From: Planctomycetota bacterium
GTDB lineage: Bacteria; Planctomycetota; Phycisphaerae; Sedimentisphaerales; Anaerobacaceae
Direction of reading: 5' to 3'
Assembly: GCA_017885385.1 (NCBI GenBank)
Contig: JAFNGF010000212.1
Coordinates: 11,213 to 25,294, forward strand
DNA: 14,082 bases
In this document: positions 6,798 to 14,082 of the stretch, piece after piece
Numbering within the stretch: the stretch's first letter is position 1
Layout of the letters: every line of letters starts with the position of its first letter
The notes under the pieces: generated by a model
Database searches by the model: none
Seen by the model: the letters and a program-made list of their open reading frames with translations, nothing else
Told to the model about the DNA's origin: nothing
Position numbers and translations under genes: made by a program

Positions 6798-6826
6798 ATT
6801 CTAACTCTGGGTTTGCAGGTTGTCAA
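6798..6826 (-). promoter_or_regulatory. Sigma70-type promoter for the beta-propeller gene
   Basis: On the minus strand the -35 box is TTGACA (6821-6826, perfect consensus), the spacer is exactly 17 bp, and the -10 box is TAGAAT (6798-6803, five of six). Initiation would be near 6790, giving a leader of about 30 nt to the ATG at 6759. The site lies in the 89 bp gap after the tandem glycosidase-like gene, so the beta-propeller gene can be transcribed separately from it. Confidence 0.6.
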
Positions 6827-6848
6827 ACTGCGCTTCTGTTGCCACATC

Positions 6849-9605
6849 CTAATTAGTTTTATGAGCCAGGTAAAGCACGGCGTCACCTTTGAACGGCGCT
6901 TCGATGGTCTGCTGGGTATTGTTGACGGCTTTTATTGTGCCGGTAGATTCAATCTTGCCGCTATTGGGATTGAACCATTCGTAATCGTAAGTGCCGGCTG
7001 CCAAGTTGACTGTTATAGAACGTGTATCCGCGTCCGAGTTATAAACCAGATACTGGACGCCGGGATTTGCCAGGCAATACTTGGTCGACGCCAGGTCGTT
7101 GTGCGGCTGCATCAAGGCCAAATTCATCTTGTTGGCGTACATTAGAGTATAGCCCAGGCTTTTGCGGACGGGGTCCCACCTGGGGTCCAGCCGCTGGCCA
7201 AGCACTTCCCCATCATAGGGGTCCATAAACAGTGGATTGTATCCTCTGGTAAAGCTCTTCCACACCCAGGCCTGATTGCCGCCGATCCCCCAGAGGTGGT
7301 CCGTGTCATTCAGGACGACTTTACGCCCGTCCACCGCCGGCGGGTCGTCCCGGTAGCCGCCCTCGGGATTGGGAGAAATCCAGTCAGCGGGGCTTTCAAA
7401 TAAGGTCTGGTTCTTTCCGCCGCGATACTGGAAGGTCATCCCCACCGGATGTTGCTTGGGCTTAGTCTTTTCGTACTGCTTAATGTAACGGATTATGTGA
7501 TACTGCCACTGTGTTGATTCGGGGTGGTTCTCATTTGAGATTTCATACAGCACGGTGTCCAGATCGTTGACGGTATCGATTACTTTGCGCACATAAGCTT
7601 CCTGCAAAGAAGTCACAGTTTTGTTGGCAAGCGTATAAATTTCCAGACCTTTGCCATCCTTATTTACGTCCCCGTCGATGCCATTTACGTTATTGTCGGG
7701 ATGGAACGGATGTCCCTGCCAGGCGCCGGCGGAGAATTGCATTGCCCAGCCTTCAAAGAGCATTATGGAAACGTAAATGCCGCGGTTACCAGCGGCCTCG
7801 ACACGGTTTCGCAACCGGTCGAAGTAAGCGGAATTAAATTTCTCCAGGTTGAACTTGGGCTTACCGTCGAGGGCCTTGCCGGGCCCCGTTCTCGCCCAGG
7901 GCTGCGGAGCGGCCGTGTGGAGCTTGTTCTCCTGGTTGGCCTTTGTGTTCCAGGTTACCGGCTCCCACGTCCACATGCGTATAAAGTTGTGGTTCAGCCG
8001 GTTCATCCAATCCAGGTAGGCGTCAAAATCAAATCGTGGAGGCGGGTCGCTGGGCCCAATGTCCACAAGATTCGCCCAGGTGTGCGAGCCGGTCAGATAG
8101 ATAGCCCGACCGCCACCATCGGTGAAATAGCGCGGGTTGGTGGGATGCCGACGCAAGGGGCTCTGTGTGCCGGACGTCGAGGCAGCTCGCTGCGCTGGCC
8201 GCGGGGCAGCGGCCTCGGTTTTTACGACCGCTGCGACCCAGTGGCCTTTGGCTGGTGCGTTCACGGGCACCACGCCGCCGCCGTCGAGCGTTTCGCGCTT
8301 ACCCCACTCGCCAGCTCCGATGTCAATCCACTGTACCTGGAAGTGGCCTGGCGTGTCCTTGAGGTCGAGGCCGACGGACCCACCATCGGTGAAGTAGAGC
8401 GCATAGGCCAGCCCCGGGCGGGCGGCCAGATAAGCCTCGTTGTCCTCACGGTTGCTGAGAAGATGATTGGCGGGTTCGACATCCCACAGCTTCACGAGCG
8501 ATTCCAGTTTGCGGGCGGCTTTGATGGCGGCGACTGCCGGCTCGGACAACCCAATGCCGGAGTCGGGCCGGTGAAATCTCGCCGACGCCGCTCCGCCAAC
8601 GACGTGGCGCCACCAGCGCTCCAGACCATCGCGATTGTTGCCATAGCGGCCGGTGTCGGCGCCGTAGGTTTTCACGGTGTTAAGCGGACGCGGGTGTTTG
8701 GCCACGCGCGCCCGCACCCACTGGAAGTTGTCCCAGTGTTCCTGGCCTTTCTTCTGGTTGTTCTGCGACACGTCTGCAAAGTCGTAGCGTTCGGGATGGT
8801 CGAGGGTACGCTTGTGCTCATCGGCTTTAAGGTCCCAAGCGTCCCACATTTCAGTGACGCACACCTTCTTGCCGGCTTCGGCGGCGCGGCGGCGAATGTA
8901 ATCGGCCCAATACACACCCCATGCCTCTTCAGCCGAGGTCTCATTGTCCATGCAATAGAGCACATGGTCGTAGCGGAGGGAGTGCGACAGCATCTTGTCC
9001 ACAAACCGCTGCTGGTATTTCAGCACGACCGTGTTGTTCCGTTGCTTGGGTGTAGTGAAGAAAAATGGCTGCTTGTTGGCGCCCGGGTGATCGGGGTAAT
9101 GTGGCGCAAAGCCGGACTGCTCGTAGGTGTAGTTGGTGTTGTTCTTCGGGTTATAGGGATGCGGCTCCCAATTGTTGCCAGAGTAATCGAAGCGGTCCCA
9201 GACCTCAATCTGCACGATGATGTCGCGCTCGGCGGTCCACTGGAGCATGTTCTCAAACCGCTGCCAGTATTCGTCGTTCCACTGGTCCAGGTCGTATTTG
9301 CCATCGGGCTGCTGCTTGAACGGATAGACCTCGAAACCCTTGTCCTTGCGGTCACTCATGGTGTTGCGGATGTAGTTGCCGCCGGCGTTGCGGATTTCGT
9401 CGAGGTGTTCTTTGAGATCCGGAATCTGGAACAGGTTGTCGTCCTTGCTCCCGCCGAGCAGCAGCACAGGCCGGCCCTTGTATTGCCAGTAATGCGAGTT
9501 TTTCGACCAAGGCTGAATGCGATTCGCATCATCGCCCGCCGCGGTGCCGAGGCTGATGGCAGGGGCGATTGCCAAGACCAACCAGAGCAACAGTAATCTG
9601 TTCAT
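6849..9605 (-). CDS. Secreted tandem glycoside-hydrolase-like protein (two homologous catalytic plus beta-sandwich units)
   Basis: Encodes 918 residues; the start ATG at 9603-9605 follows an AAAGGA ribosome site, and residues 1-23 are a signal peptide. Unit 1 (about 30-463) and unit 2 (about 485-918) share landmarks in order: GRPVLLLGGS / GRAIYLTGSHTW, GGNYIRN / NHNFIRMW, YDLDQWNDEYWQRFENML / FNLEKFNSAYFDRLRNRV, HPYNP / HPFHP, and HVLYCMDNETS / TVLYEISNENH. The last gives candidate acid/base residues E222 and E692, as in clan GH-A-like barrels. Each unit ends in a beta-sandwich (AARPGLAYALYF / LANPGVQYLVYN), like the collagen-binding-type domain that follows apiosidase-like DUF4038 barrels. 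An Ala/Pro/Ser-rich linker (about 464-487) joins the units. The likely role is hydrolysis of an extracellular glycan, linkage unknown. The DUF4038-like assignment is from memory of the family and is less sure than the duplication. Confidence 0.82.
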   Translation of the reverse strand: MNRLLLLWLVLAIAPAISLGTAAGDDANRIQPWSKNSHYWQYKGRPVLLLGGSKDDNLFQIPDLKEHLDEIRNAGGNYIRNTMSDRKDKGFEVYPFKQQPDGKYDLDQWNDEYWQRFENMLQWTAERDIIVQIEVWDRFDYSGNNWEPHPYNPKNNTNYTYEQSGFAPHYPDHPGANKQPFFFTTPKQRNNTVVLKYQQRFVDKMLSHSLRYDHVLYCMDNETSAEEAWGVYWADYIRRRAAEAGKKVCVTEMWDAWDLKADEHKRTLDHPERYDFADVSQNNQKKGQEHWDNFQWVRARVAKHPRPLNTVKTYGADTGRYGNNRDGLERWWRHVVGGAASARFHRPDSGIGLSEPAVAAIKAARKLESLVKLWDVEPANHLLSNREDNEAYLAARPGLAYALYFTDGGSVGLDLKDTPGHFQVQWIDIGAGEWGKRETLDGGGVVPVNAPAKGHWVAAVVKTEAAAPRPAQRAASTSGTQSPLRRHPTNPRYFTDGGGRAIYLTGSHTWANLVDIGPSDPPPRFDFDAYLDWMNRLNHNFIRMWTWEPVTWNTKANQENKLHTAAPQPWARTGPGKALDGKPKFNLEKFNSAYFDRLRNRVEAAGNRGIYVSIMLFEGWAMQFSAGAWQGHPFHPDNNVNGIDGDVNKDGKGLEIYTLANKTVTSLQEAYVRKVIDTVNDLDTVLYEISNENHPESTQWQYHIIRYIKQYEKTKPKQHPVGMTFQYRGGKNQTLFESPADWISPNPEGGYRDDPPAVDGRKVVLNDTDHLWGIGGNQAWVWKSFTRGYNPLFMDPYDGEVLGQRLDPRWDPVRKSLGYTLMYANKMNLALMQPHNDLASTKYCLANPGVQYLVYNSDADTRSITVNLAAGTYDYEWFNPNSGKIESTGTIKAVNNTQQTIEAPFKGDAVLYLAHKTN

Positions 9606-9650
9606 AAAGATCCTTTCGACTCACTATGATCTCCGTTAAGCTGCAATGAC

Positions 9651-10934
9651 TCAAAGGTCTCCCTGAGGTTCCCTGTCCCGCTCCGGCTCAGGCCTCCGCC
9701 GAGACGAGTCCGGTTCGGCCGCAGGGAGCACCCACGGATCCGGCAGGCCGACTTTGTTACCGTGGCGGTGATACGCCCAGCCGTGATCCCAGGCGGCCCG
9801 AACCTGCTCGCCAGTCAAGACAGGCTCGAAAGTGAATGCGCCCAGGTCCGGGGCCTTGTCCTGTGGGCGAGGACGGCCCCAGAAATCCGTCGTAGGCGCA
9901 TATTGCGAGGAACCCTTGCCAATCGCTGGACTGTCTTGCCGCAGCCAGAAGACCCCTCTGGCCTGGTCCACAAACAGGGGATCGCCGGTCAGCCCGTGCG
10001 GCCCCTGACGTGCGGACTTCGACACACAAAGGTTGTAGTCCACCAGAACGTTTTGGGTACCCTCGCCGAAAGAGAATGCCTCTCCACCCTCCGCGATCAG
10101 GATGTTGTTCGCCACTACCTCGCCGTTGCCGTTCCAGATCGTCAGCGGCTGATCTTCAACGACCGTGTTATTGACGATGACATTCTTGCCGCCTCCTTGC
10201 GGACATGCCACGATGATCCCGCGCCGCCGAACCTGGCCGTACACGAGGTTGTTGACGATCCGTGAGTTCTTGATGGATGGGTACAGGTGCAGCCCGTAAC
10301 TGGCGTTGTGACGGACGATGTTGCCGCGAACGGTCAATTCTTCGCCATCGGCGTAAACGCCGTGGTCAAACTGGATGTGATCGCCGTTGAACTCGATGAG
10401 GTTGTTCTCGATGAGACCGCCCTTGCGGTTGTGCATGGCAATTCCCATCGCCTTATTGTTATGGACCCAGCAGTTCCGCACCACATTGTAATCACCATTC
10501 ATCTTGATCCCATCGTAGCGCCCGCCCATCACCTCGAAGCCGTCGATGACCACCCAGTCGCAATCGCCTGCATTGCTGATAACGTGGTATTCGGCGCCGA
10601 TGAACACCGCCTGCCATTTGACATCCGACTGAATCACCGTCGGCCGCTGCTTGGTTCCTGCGAACTGCTTGGCAATCTGCATCGGGCCGCGGTAGAGGCC
10701 CGGCTTGACGACGATTGTATGCCCACCGCCGACTTTTGATAGGGCATATTCGACTGATGGCCACGGTTTTTCCTTCGAGCCCGAAAAATCGGCTTTCGCG
10801 TCGGTTGCGACATAGTAGGTCTCAGCATTTGCTGCTATGCACAGCAAGCCAACATTAGCCAGTAGCGCTAAACACAACGTGCACTCTAAGAGAGCCGCTT
10901 TGGTTCGCAGAGTACTTCTTCTTCGTGGGAACAT
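9651..10934 (-). CDS. Secreted right-handed parallel beta-helix protein
   Basis: Encodes 427 residues. The ATG at 10932-10934 is chosen because AGGAG sits 8 nt upstream and a signal peptide follows directly (about 1-37, ending ANA before ETYYVA). A GTG at 11019-11021 is open in frame and overlaps the previous stop, but it would bury the signal behind 29 residues encoded partly by a repeat. The mature start, with EKPWPSVEYALSKVGGGHTI and VVKPGLYRG, is the usual entry to DUF1565/pectate-lyase-like beta-helices. Asn-rich rungs follow: NVVRNCWVHNNKAMGIAMHN, LIENNLIEFNGD, LTVRGNIVRHNASYGLHLY, VIVNNTVVEDQ and VVANNILIAEGG. The end of the helix region, GDPLFVD...DSPAIGKG...DLGAF, is typical of this class. 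A charged, Arg/Pro/Glu-rich tail closes the protein. The likely role is polysaccharide binding or lyase/hydrolase; no catalytic residues can be assigned. Confidence 0.82.
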   Translation of the reverse strand: MFPRRRSTLRTKAALLECTLCLALLANVGLLCIAANAETYYVATDAKADFSGSKEKPWPSVEYALSKVGGGHTIVVKPGLYRGPMQIAKQFAGTKQRPTVIQSDVKWQAVFIGAEYHVISNAGDCDWVVIDGFEVMGGRYDGIKMNGDYNVVRNCWVHNNKAMGIAMHNRKGGLIENNLIEFNGDHIQFDHGVYADGEELTVRGNIVRHNASYGLHLYPSIKNSRIVNNLVYGQVRRRGIIVACPQGGGKNVIVNNTVVEDQPLTIWNGNGEVVANNILIAEGGEAFSFGEGTQNVLVDYNLCVSKSARQGPHGLTGDPLFVDQARGVFWLRQDSPAIGKGSSQYAPTTDFWGRPRPQDKAPDLGAFTFEPVLTGEQVRAAWDHGWAYHRHGNKVGLPDPWVLPAAEPDSSRRRPEPERDREPQGDL

Positions 10935-10978
10935 CGTACTTGCTCCTGTGAAAATGGCACAGCATTGCCCTGCCCAGG

Positions 10979-11003
10979 TTAGCCCCCGCACCTGTGGCGG
11001 GGG
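10979..11003. repeat. GC-rich hairpin repeat upstream of the beta-helix gene
   Basis: ttagcccccgc (10979-10989) followed by a 7 nt loop and gcggggg (10997-11003) forms a 7 bp perfect stem that could extend with the neighbouring g-run. The arm matches the hairpin in the beta-propeller gene. It lies between the DUF4091 stop and the beta-helix start. On the minus strand it is followed by CTAACC rather than a T-tract, so it is not a standard terminator. An AAGGAGG (11009-11015) with no suitably spaced start lies just upstream of it in the reading direction. Confidence 0.6.
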
Positions 11004-11017
11004 GGGCGCCTCCTTAT

Positions 11018-12808
11018 TCACTTTTTTAATCTGATAATCTCCGCAGCAAGTTTTTCACGAGCGGCAAGGATTTCATTAGGGTCTTTTGAAAATTGCCACC
11101 AGGTTGGAGCAATCGTGTTGACTATCTTTTTGACCGCGTCTTTGCCCGCCAGTTTTTCAAGAATTGCGAAATACTCATAATCTTCCATCCCGTCTCTGAG
11201 ATTCTTTATCCGCACGCAGGCGACAGGCCCTTCAATGCCGCAGGGTACGCCCGCATAGAACAGGTACCCGCCTCCATTATAATGCGCAGGATGTGCGAAT
11301 GCGGGATTGCCCCACGGGTCAACAACCGTGGTGACCGTCGACCAATATAGTAAGCCGGTAATATCGTATTGATAGTTTATCCACGTTGGGATGCGATAAG
11401 CGAGCAGCGGCCAATCTATATGCCAGTGGGGCGGGTCAAGGTCTTTGACCTTTTGATATTCGGGGTGATAACGAGGCGCTCGCTGAACCAAAGCGGTATA
11501 AGACCAGACCTCGTCGCCCTTAGCGATTTTTTCACTTATGGATTTTCTATCAATGAACGACCACAGTGGACACCATATATCAACCGCCGGATCAATATCG
11601 GGCCAGGAAGGGTCCTGGGGATATGGCTGTTCAACCACCAGCCGTCTAAGTTCGGGCGCGGCCTGGTGCACAAGTTCGCCCAGCACCAGGACCTGCTCGT
11701 AGTTTTCGCGTAGATTGGGCTCGTCCCATAAGTATAAATATGCACGCTTTTCCCAGCCGTTTTTCTTCAGGTACGCGTAAAAGTCTCGATAGTAGCGCTG
11801 GGCTTTTTTTCGGTTGGCTTCGGATATATCTTTGTAATCGGGCCGCAATGTCGAGCTCGGCAGCGAAAAAAATGGCGCTCTTGGAACCTCAAAATCAGTC
11901 ACGTGGAACCTATTGATAAATTCAGTTAATTGTCGGTGCTTTTCGGCGGTGACATTCAAAGAGCCATCAGCGTTGACCGCAGGTAAGAGGCTGCCCGGAA
12001 TAGGCGGATTGATGCGGTGCTCAGCCATCGCCTGACAATAGCGCAGCTCGATTTGTCTAAATTGCTCCGAGTCGGGCTTTACATCGAAGTATCGCGTGAC
12101 ATTGTGAAAGTCTCCAAAGTGGTTTCTGTGCGTGGGGCCGTCCGGAAGTGTAAAATCCCAGACGGTTAGGGTTATGGGGATTTCGGCAGATAGATTGCCT
12201 TCCGCCTTGACCGAAAATTTCCCGATGTAAACGCCCGCCGGGACATCTTTTGGCACATAGACGTCGGCCCATATAGGCTGATTTTGTCCCTTAAATACTT
12301 CAAAGGGAACCGCATACATATCGTATCCTGTAGCAGTTGCCGGCTCGCCCCACCTTTTCTGGGACTGGGCCAACGGCTCGATGGACTTGCCGGTCAAGGG
12401 ATTTACAAACGGAATAAGAGGGTCGGCATACAGCCCCGGAGGTAATTGCGCTCCGGGCGTCGATTTTCTTACCCGGACATATTCGGCCCTAAAAAGCTTG
12501 ATATTGTCATTTCCAATTTTTGCGCCGGCCTGTCCAGCCAGATCAGAAATCTCTGCAGCTACTACCCTGACATTGTCATTCAAGGCGGTAACTATTACCT
12601 GAAACGACTCCACTTCATTTTTCGCTGCCTTAATCTCGACCCCTGCCTTCGCAGGGGCAGGCCTTGGCCCGTACGGTTTCTGCTCCTGGCCTATCCGTTC
12701 CATGCTGGATAGCGCCGTTAACTGGATTCTTTCTTGGGCGCCGGAACAAGCGGCTACACCGGGAAAGAAAATAAACGCAATAACGATAACCAATATTCGG
12801 TTTCTCAT
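11018..12808 (-). CDS. DUF4091 domain lipoprotein, glycoside-hydrolase-like
   Basis: Encodes 596 residues from the ATG at 12806-12808, 7 nt after GGAG. The signal peptide ends in the lipobox VAAC, so C21 is the likely lipidated residue. An N-terminal beta-sandwich region (about 28-220: KNEVESFQVIV, IWADVYVPKDVPAGVYIGKF, ITLTVWDFTLP) precedes a barrel-like domain with YLYLWDEPN, where E363 is a candidate catalytic acid. The C-terminal hallmark of DUF4091 follows: GLLYWS, DPWGNP, GGGYLFYAG and GPVACVRIKNLRDGMEDYEY (528-547). DUF4091 proteins are often near carbohydrate-active enzymes and are treated as glycoside-hydrolase-like, but their activity is largely uncharacterised. The gene starts 12 bp after the Gfo/Idh/MocA gene, so the two are probably co-transcribed. 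A small hairpin (12640-12657) encodes residues 51-57. Confidence 0.87.
   Translation of the reverse strand: MRNRILVIVIAFIFFPGVAACSGAQERIQLTALSSMERIGQEQKPYGPRPAPAKAGVEIKAAKNEVESFQVIVTALNDNVRVVAAEISDLAGQAGAKIGNDNIKLFRAEYVRVRKSTPGAQLPPGLYADPLIPFVNPLTGKSIEPLAQSQKRWGEPATATGYDMYAVPFEVFKGQNQPIWADVYVPKDVPAGVYIGKFSVKAEGNLSAEIPITLTVWDFTLPDGPTHRNHFGDFHNVTRYFDVKPDSEQFRQIELRYCQAMAEHRINPPIPGSLLPAVNADGSLNVTAEKHRQLTEFINRFHVTDFEVPRAPFFSLPSSTLRPDYKDISEANRKKAQRYYRDFYAYLKKNGWEKRAYLYLWDEPNLRENYEQVLVLGELVHQAAPELRRLVVEQPYPQDPSWPDIDPAVDIWCPLWSFIDRKSISEKIAKGDEVWSYTALVQRAPRYHPEYQKVKDLDPPHWHIDWPLLAYRIPTWINYQYDITGLLYWSTVTTVVDPWGNPAFAHPAHYNGGGYLFYAGVPCGIEGPVACVRIKNLRDGMEDYEYFAILEKLAGKDAVKKIVNTIAPTWWQFSKDPNEILAAREKLAAEIIRLKK
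12640..12657. repeat. Perfect hairpin inside the DUF4091 gene
   Basis: cccctgc-cttc-gcagggg has a 7 bp stem and a 4 nt loop. It encodes A51-P-A-K-A-G-V57 in frame, in a region where the family would otherwise move straight into the first beta-sandwich strand. The form resembles short GC hairpins scattered in some bacterial genomes. Confidence 0.45.
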
Positions 12809-12820
12809 AGCTAATCTCCA

Positions 12821-14068
12821 TCATTCAATAAGTCTTACTGGATTATACTGAGGGACTTTGAGCAGCTCGCCTTTTCGTAGCGACGACTGGTGCGCGATAA
12901 TGCCCGGCACCGTGTACGCCAGCGATTCGTAGACATCAATCGCAGGCCGGCGATTATGCACCAGAGCGTCAATAAACTCGTGCGTCAGAAACGTATGTGA
13001 GCCTTCGTGGCCGGTGTCATGCCGCAGAGGCTCCGGCAGCATATCCGTCTTCCACCACTGCGGCTGCTTGTATTGCTCGAAGTTCGGCGCCTTTCGCTCA
13101 AAGCCCGCATCGTCCTTTTCCGTCTGCTCGCCCGAGCGGATGATTACGGGGCCAAGCCCGTTAGGATGCGGCGAGTAAAAGCTCATCTTATCGCCGATCC
13201 ATTGTGCTCGCTCGCAGCCGCGGTGAGCGCCTTTCCACCATATATTGACGCGGAATGCGGTGCCGCGATTTGTTCTGAACATCGCCGATTCGTTCCAGAA
13301 GGGATTGCCATAGACGTTGTCCTTGAGGATAGGACTGTCGTCGCCCCAGCCGTGACAGACGACCTCCGTCAGGCGCTCGCCGCTGACGCCGATTAGCTGG
13401 CTGGTGCAGTGTGTCGGATAGTGCATCGGGGCTACGCCGTAGCGCCAGGTTTTTTTGCCCTGGTAAAAGTAAAGCCCTTCCAGGCCGGGATGTTGATATT
13501 CGGCCTCGCAGTAATATAAGGCGCCGAACTTGCCTTGCTCGTAGAACTTGCGGGCTGAAATCGTTGACTGCTGGTAATAACCGGTTTCAGCCATCATATA
13601 AGTCAGGCCGTATTTTTTGACCGTATCCAGCAGCAATTCAGCCTGTTCGATTGTTGCCCAGGCCGCCGGCACGGCGGAGATTACGTGCTTGCCGTTTTTC
13701 ATCGCCTCGATGGTGTGCTGCACATGAAGCGGGCCGTCGGTAAAAATAGCCACGGCGTCGATGTTTTTATCCAGCACCAATTCTTCCAGCGAGTTGTAAG
13801 CCTTCTGGCAGTTGTACACCTTCATCAAGAGTTCCCGCCGGTCTTGCCGCAGGTCGCTGACCGCCTCCACGATGCAATCCGGATGCTCATGCCAGGCAAA
13901 TGAAGTGCCGAATCCGCCGCCGACCACCCCGATGCGAACCTTCTTGGGGGCAGTATCGATGGCCAACGCTGCTTTGTAGGCTAACATCGTGCCAGCCAGG
14001 GTTACACCACTTCGCTTAAGAAAGTCACGCCGGGAATAATTCATCGAATTTTTGCTCTTTCCATTCAT
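12821..14068 (-). CDS. Tat-exported Gfo/Idh/MocA-family protein, GH109-like variant
   Basis: Encodes 415 residues; the start ATG at 14066-14068 follows GGAG by 9 nt. A second ATG (residue 9) is possible. The Tat signal is SRRDFLK (12-18) with a hydrophobic stretch and likely cleavage after AALA (about 36). The Rossmann motif is GVVGGGFG (47-54), and the rest follows the Gfo/Idh/MocA layout. Where dehydrogenases of this family carry the catalytic EKP lysine, this protein has SAVPAAW (131-137). It keeps YPTHCTSQLIG with H220. VPA in place of EKP and a conserved His in a PTH segment resemble, as I recall them, the NAD-using GH109 glycosidases. Its role may therefore be glycoside cleavage or another NAD-linked sugar reaction rather than plain dehydrogenation. 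It heads the cluster, 12 bp before the DUF4091 gene; what lies upstream is outside the window. Confidence 0.87.
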   Translation of the reverse strand: MNGKSKNSMNYSRRDFLKRSGVTLAGTMLAYKAALAIDTAPKKVRIGVVGGGFGTSFAWHEHPDCIVEAVSDLRQDRRELLMKVYNCQKAYNSLEELVLDKNIDAVAIFTDGPLHVQHTIEAMKNGKHVISAVPAAWATIEQAELLLDTVKKYGLTYMMAETGYYQQSTISARKFYEQGKFGALYYCEAEYQHPGLEGLYFYQGKKTWRYGVAPMHYPTHCTSQLIGVSGERLTEVVCHGWGDDSPILKDNVYGNPFWNESAMFRTNRGTAFRVNIWWKGAHRGCERAQWIGDKMSFYSPHPNGLGPVIIRSGEQTEKDDAGFERKAPNFEQYKQPQWWKTDMLPEPLRHDTGHEGSHTFLTHEFIDALVHNRRPAIDVYESLAYTVPGIIAHQSSLRKGELLKVPQYNPVRLIE

Positions 14069-14082
14069 CTTTATATGCTCCG

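Noticed and set aside
7701..9596. Open frame of 631 codons on the plus strand
   Set aside because: It is exactly antisense to the tandem glycosidase-like gene, whose signal peptide, ribosome site and conserved motifs are clear. The plus-strand product is Val/Gly/Arg-rich with no domain and no ribosome site; long antisense frames are common opposite GC-rich genes.
10935..11021. GTG start for the beta-helix protein overlapping the previous stop as GTGA
   Set aside because: The added residues are encoded by the GC hairpin repeat, and the ATG at 10934 has a better-spaced AGGAG and an immediate signal peptide. It remains possible but less likely.

Overview
All nine genes recognised in this window are read from the minus strand, so transcription runs from high to low coordinates. 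The gene content suggests a member of Planctomycetota, perhaps a Phycisphaerae-like lineage. The pointers are a type II pseudopilin-like protein with an H-X9-DG-like C-terminus, a secreted PQQ-type beta-propeller fused to a degenerate methyltransferase-like domain, a Tat-exported Gfo/Idh/MocA protein, a DUF4091 lipoprotein, and an ABC permease paired with a membrane-anchored protein. This taxonomic reading is inference; there is no rRNA or other marker gene here.

The upstream half (about 6849-14068) is a run of secreted carbohydrate-related proteins: a Tat-signal Gfo/Idh/MocA protein lacking the usual EKP lysine motif, a DUF4091 lipoprotein 12 bp downstream, a right-handed parallel beta-helix protein, and a 918-residue protein built from two homologous glycosidase-like units in tandem. 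A large secreted beta-propeller protein follows (3649-6759), with a near-consensus sigma70 promoter of its own in front of it.

The downstream part holds a lipoprotein-type class I SAM methyltransferase (2503-3402), a pseudopilin (1869-2621), a signal-peptide protein with a C-terminal membrane anchor (572-1843), and the N-terminal third or so of a MacB/FtsX-type ABC permease that leaves the window at position 1. The last two overlap by ATGA, so they are probably translationally coupled.

The most unusual structure is at the DNA level. A roughly 165-190 bp MITE-like element with imperfect terminal inverted repeats, an inner palindrome and flanking direct repeats fills the gap after the beta-propeller gene. 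A 53 bp double-hairpin element sits in frame inside that same gene. A related GC-rich hairpin lies before the beta-helix gene, and two shorter perfect hairpins lie inside coding sequence. At protein level the notable points are the tandem glycosidase-like fusion, a methyltransferase with an intact SAM site but a lipoprotein signal, and a probable one-base indel that extends that methyltransferase into the pseudopilin gene.

I see no CRISPR array, tRNA, rRNA, transposase, phage gene or defence system. The whole reads as a planctomycete-style locus for extracellular glycan handling followed by envelope-export genes. Substrates cannot be assigned from sequence alone.
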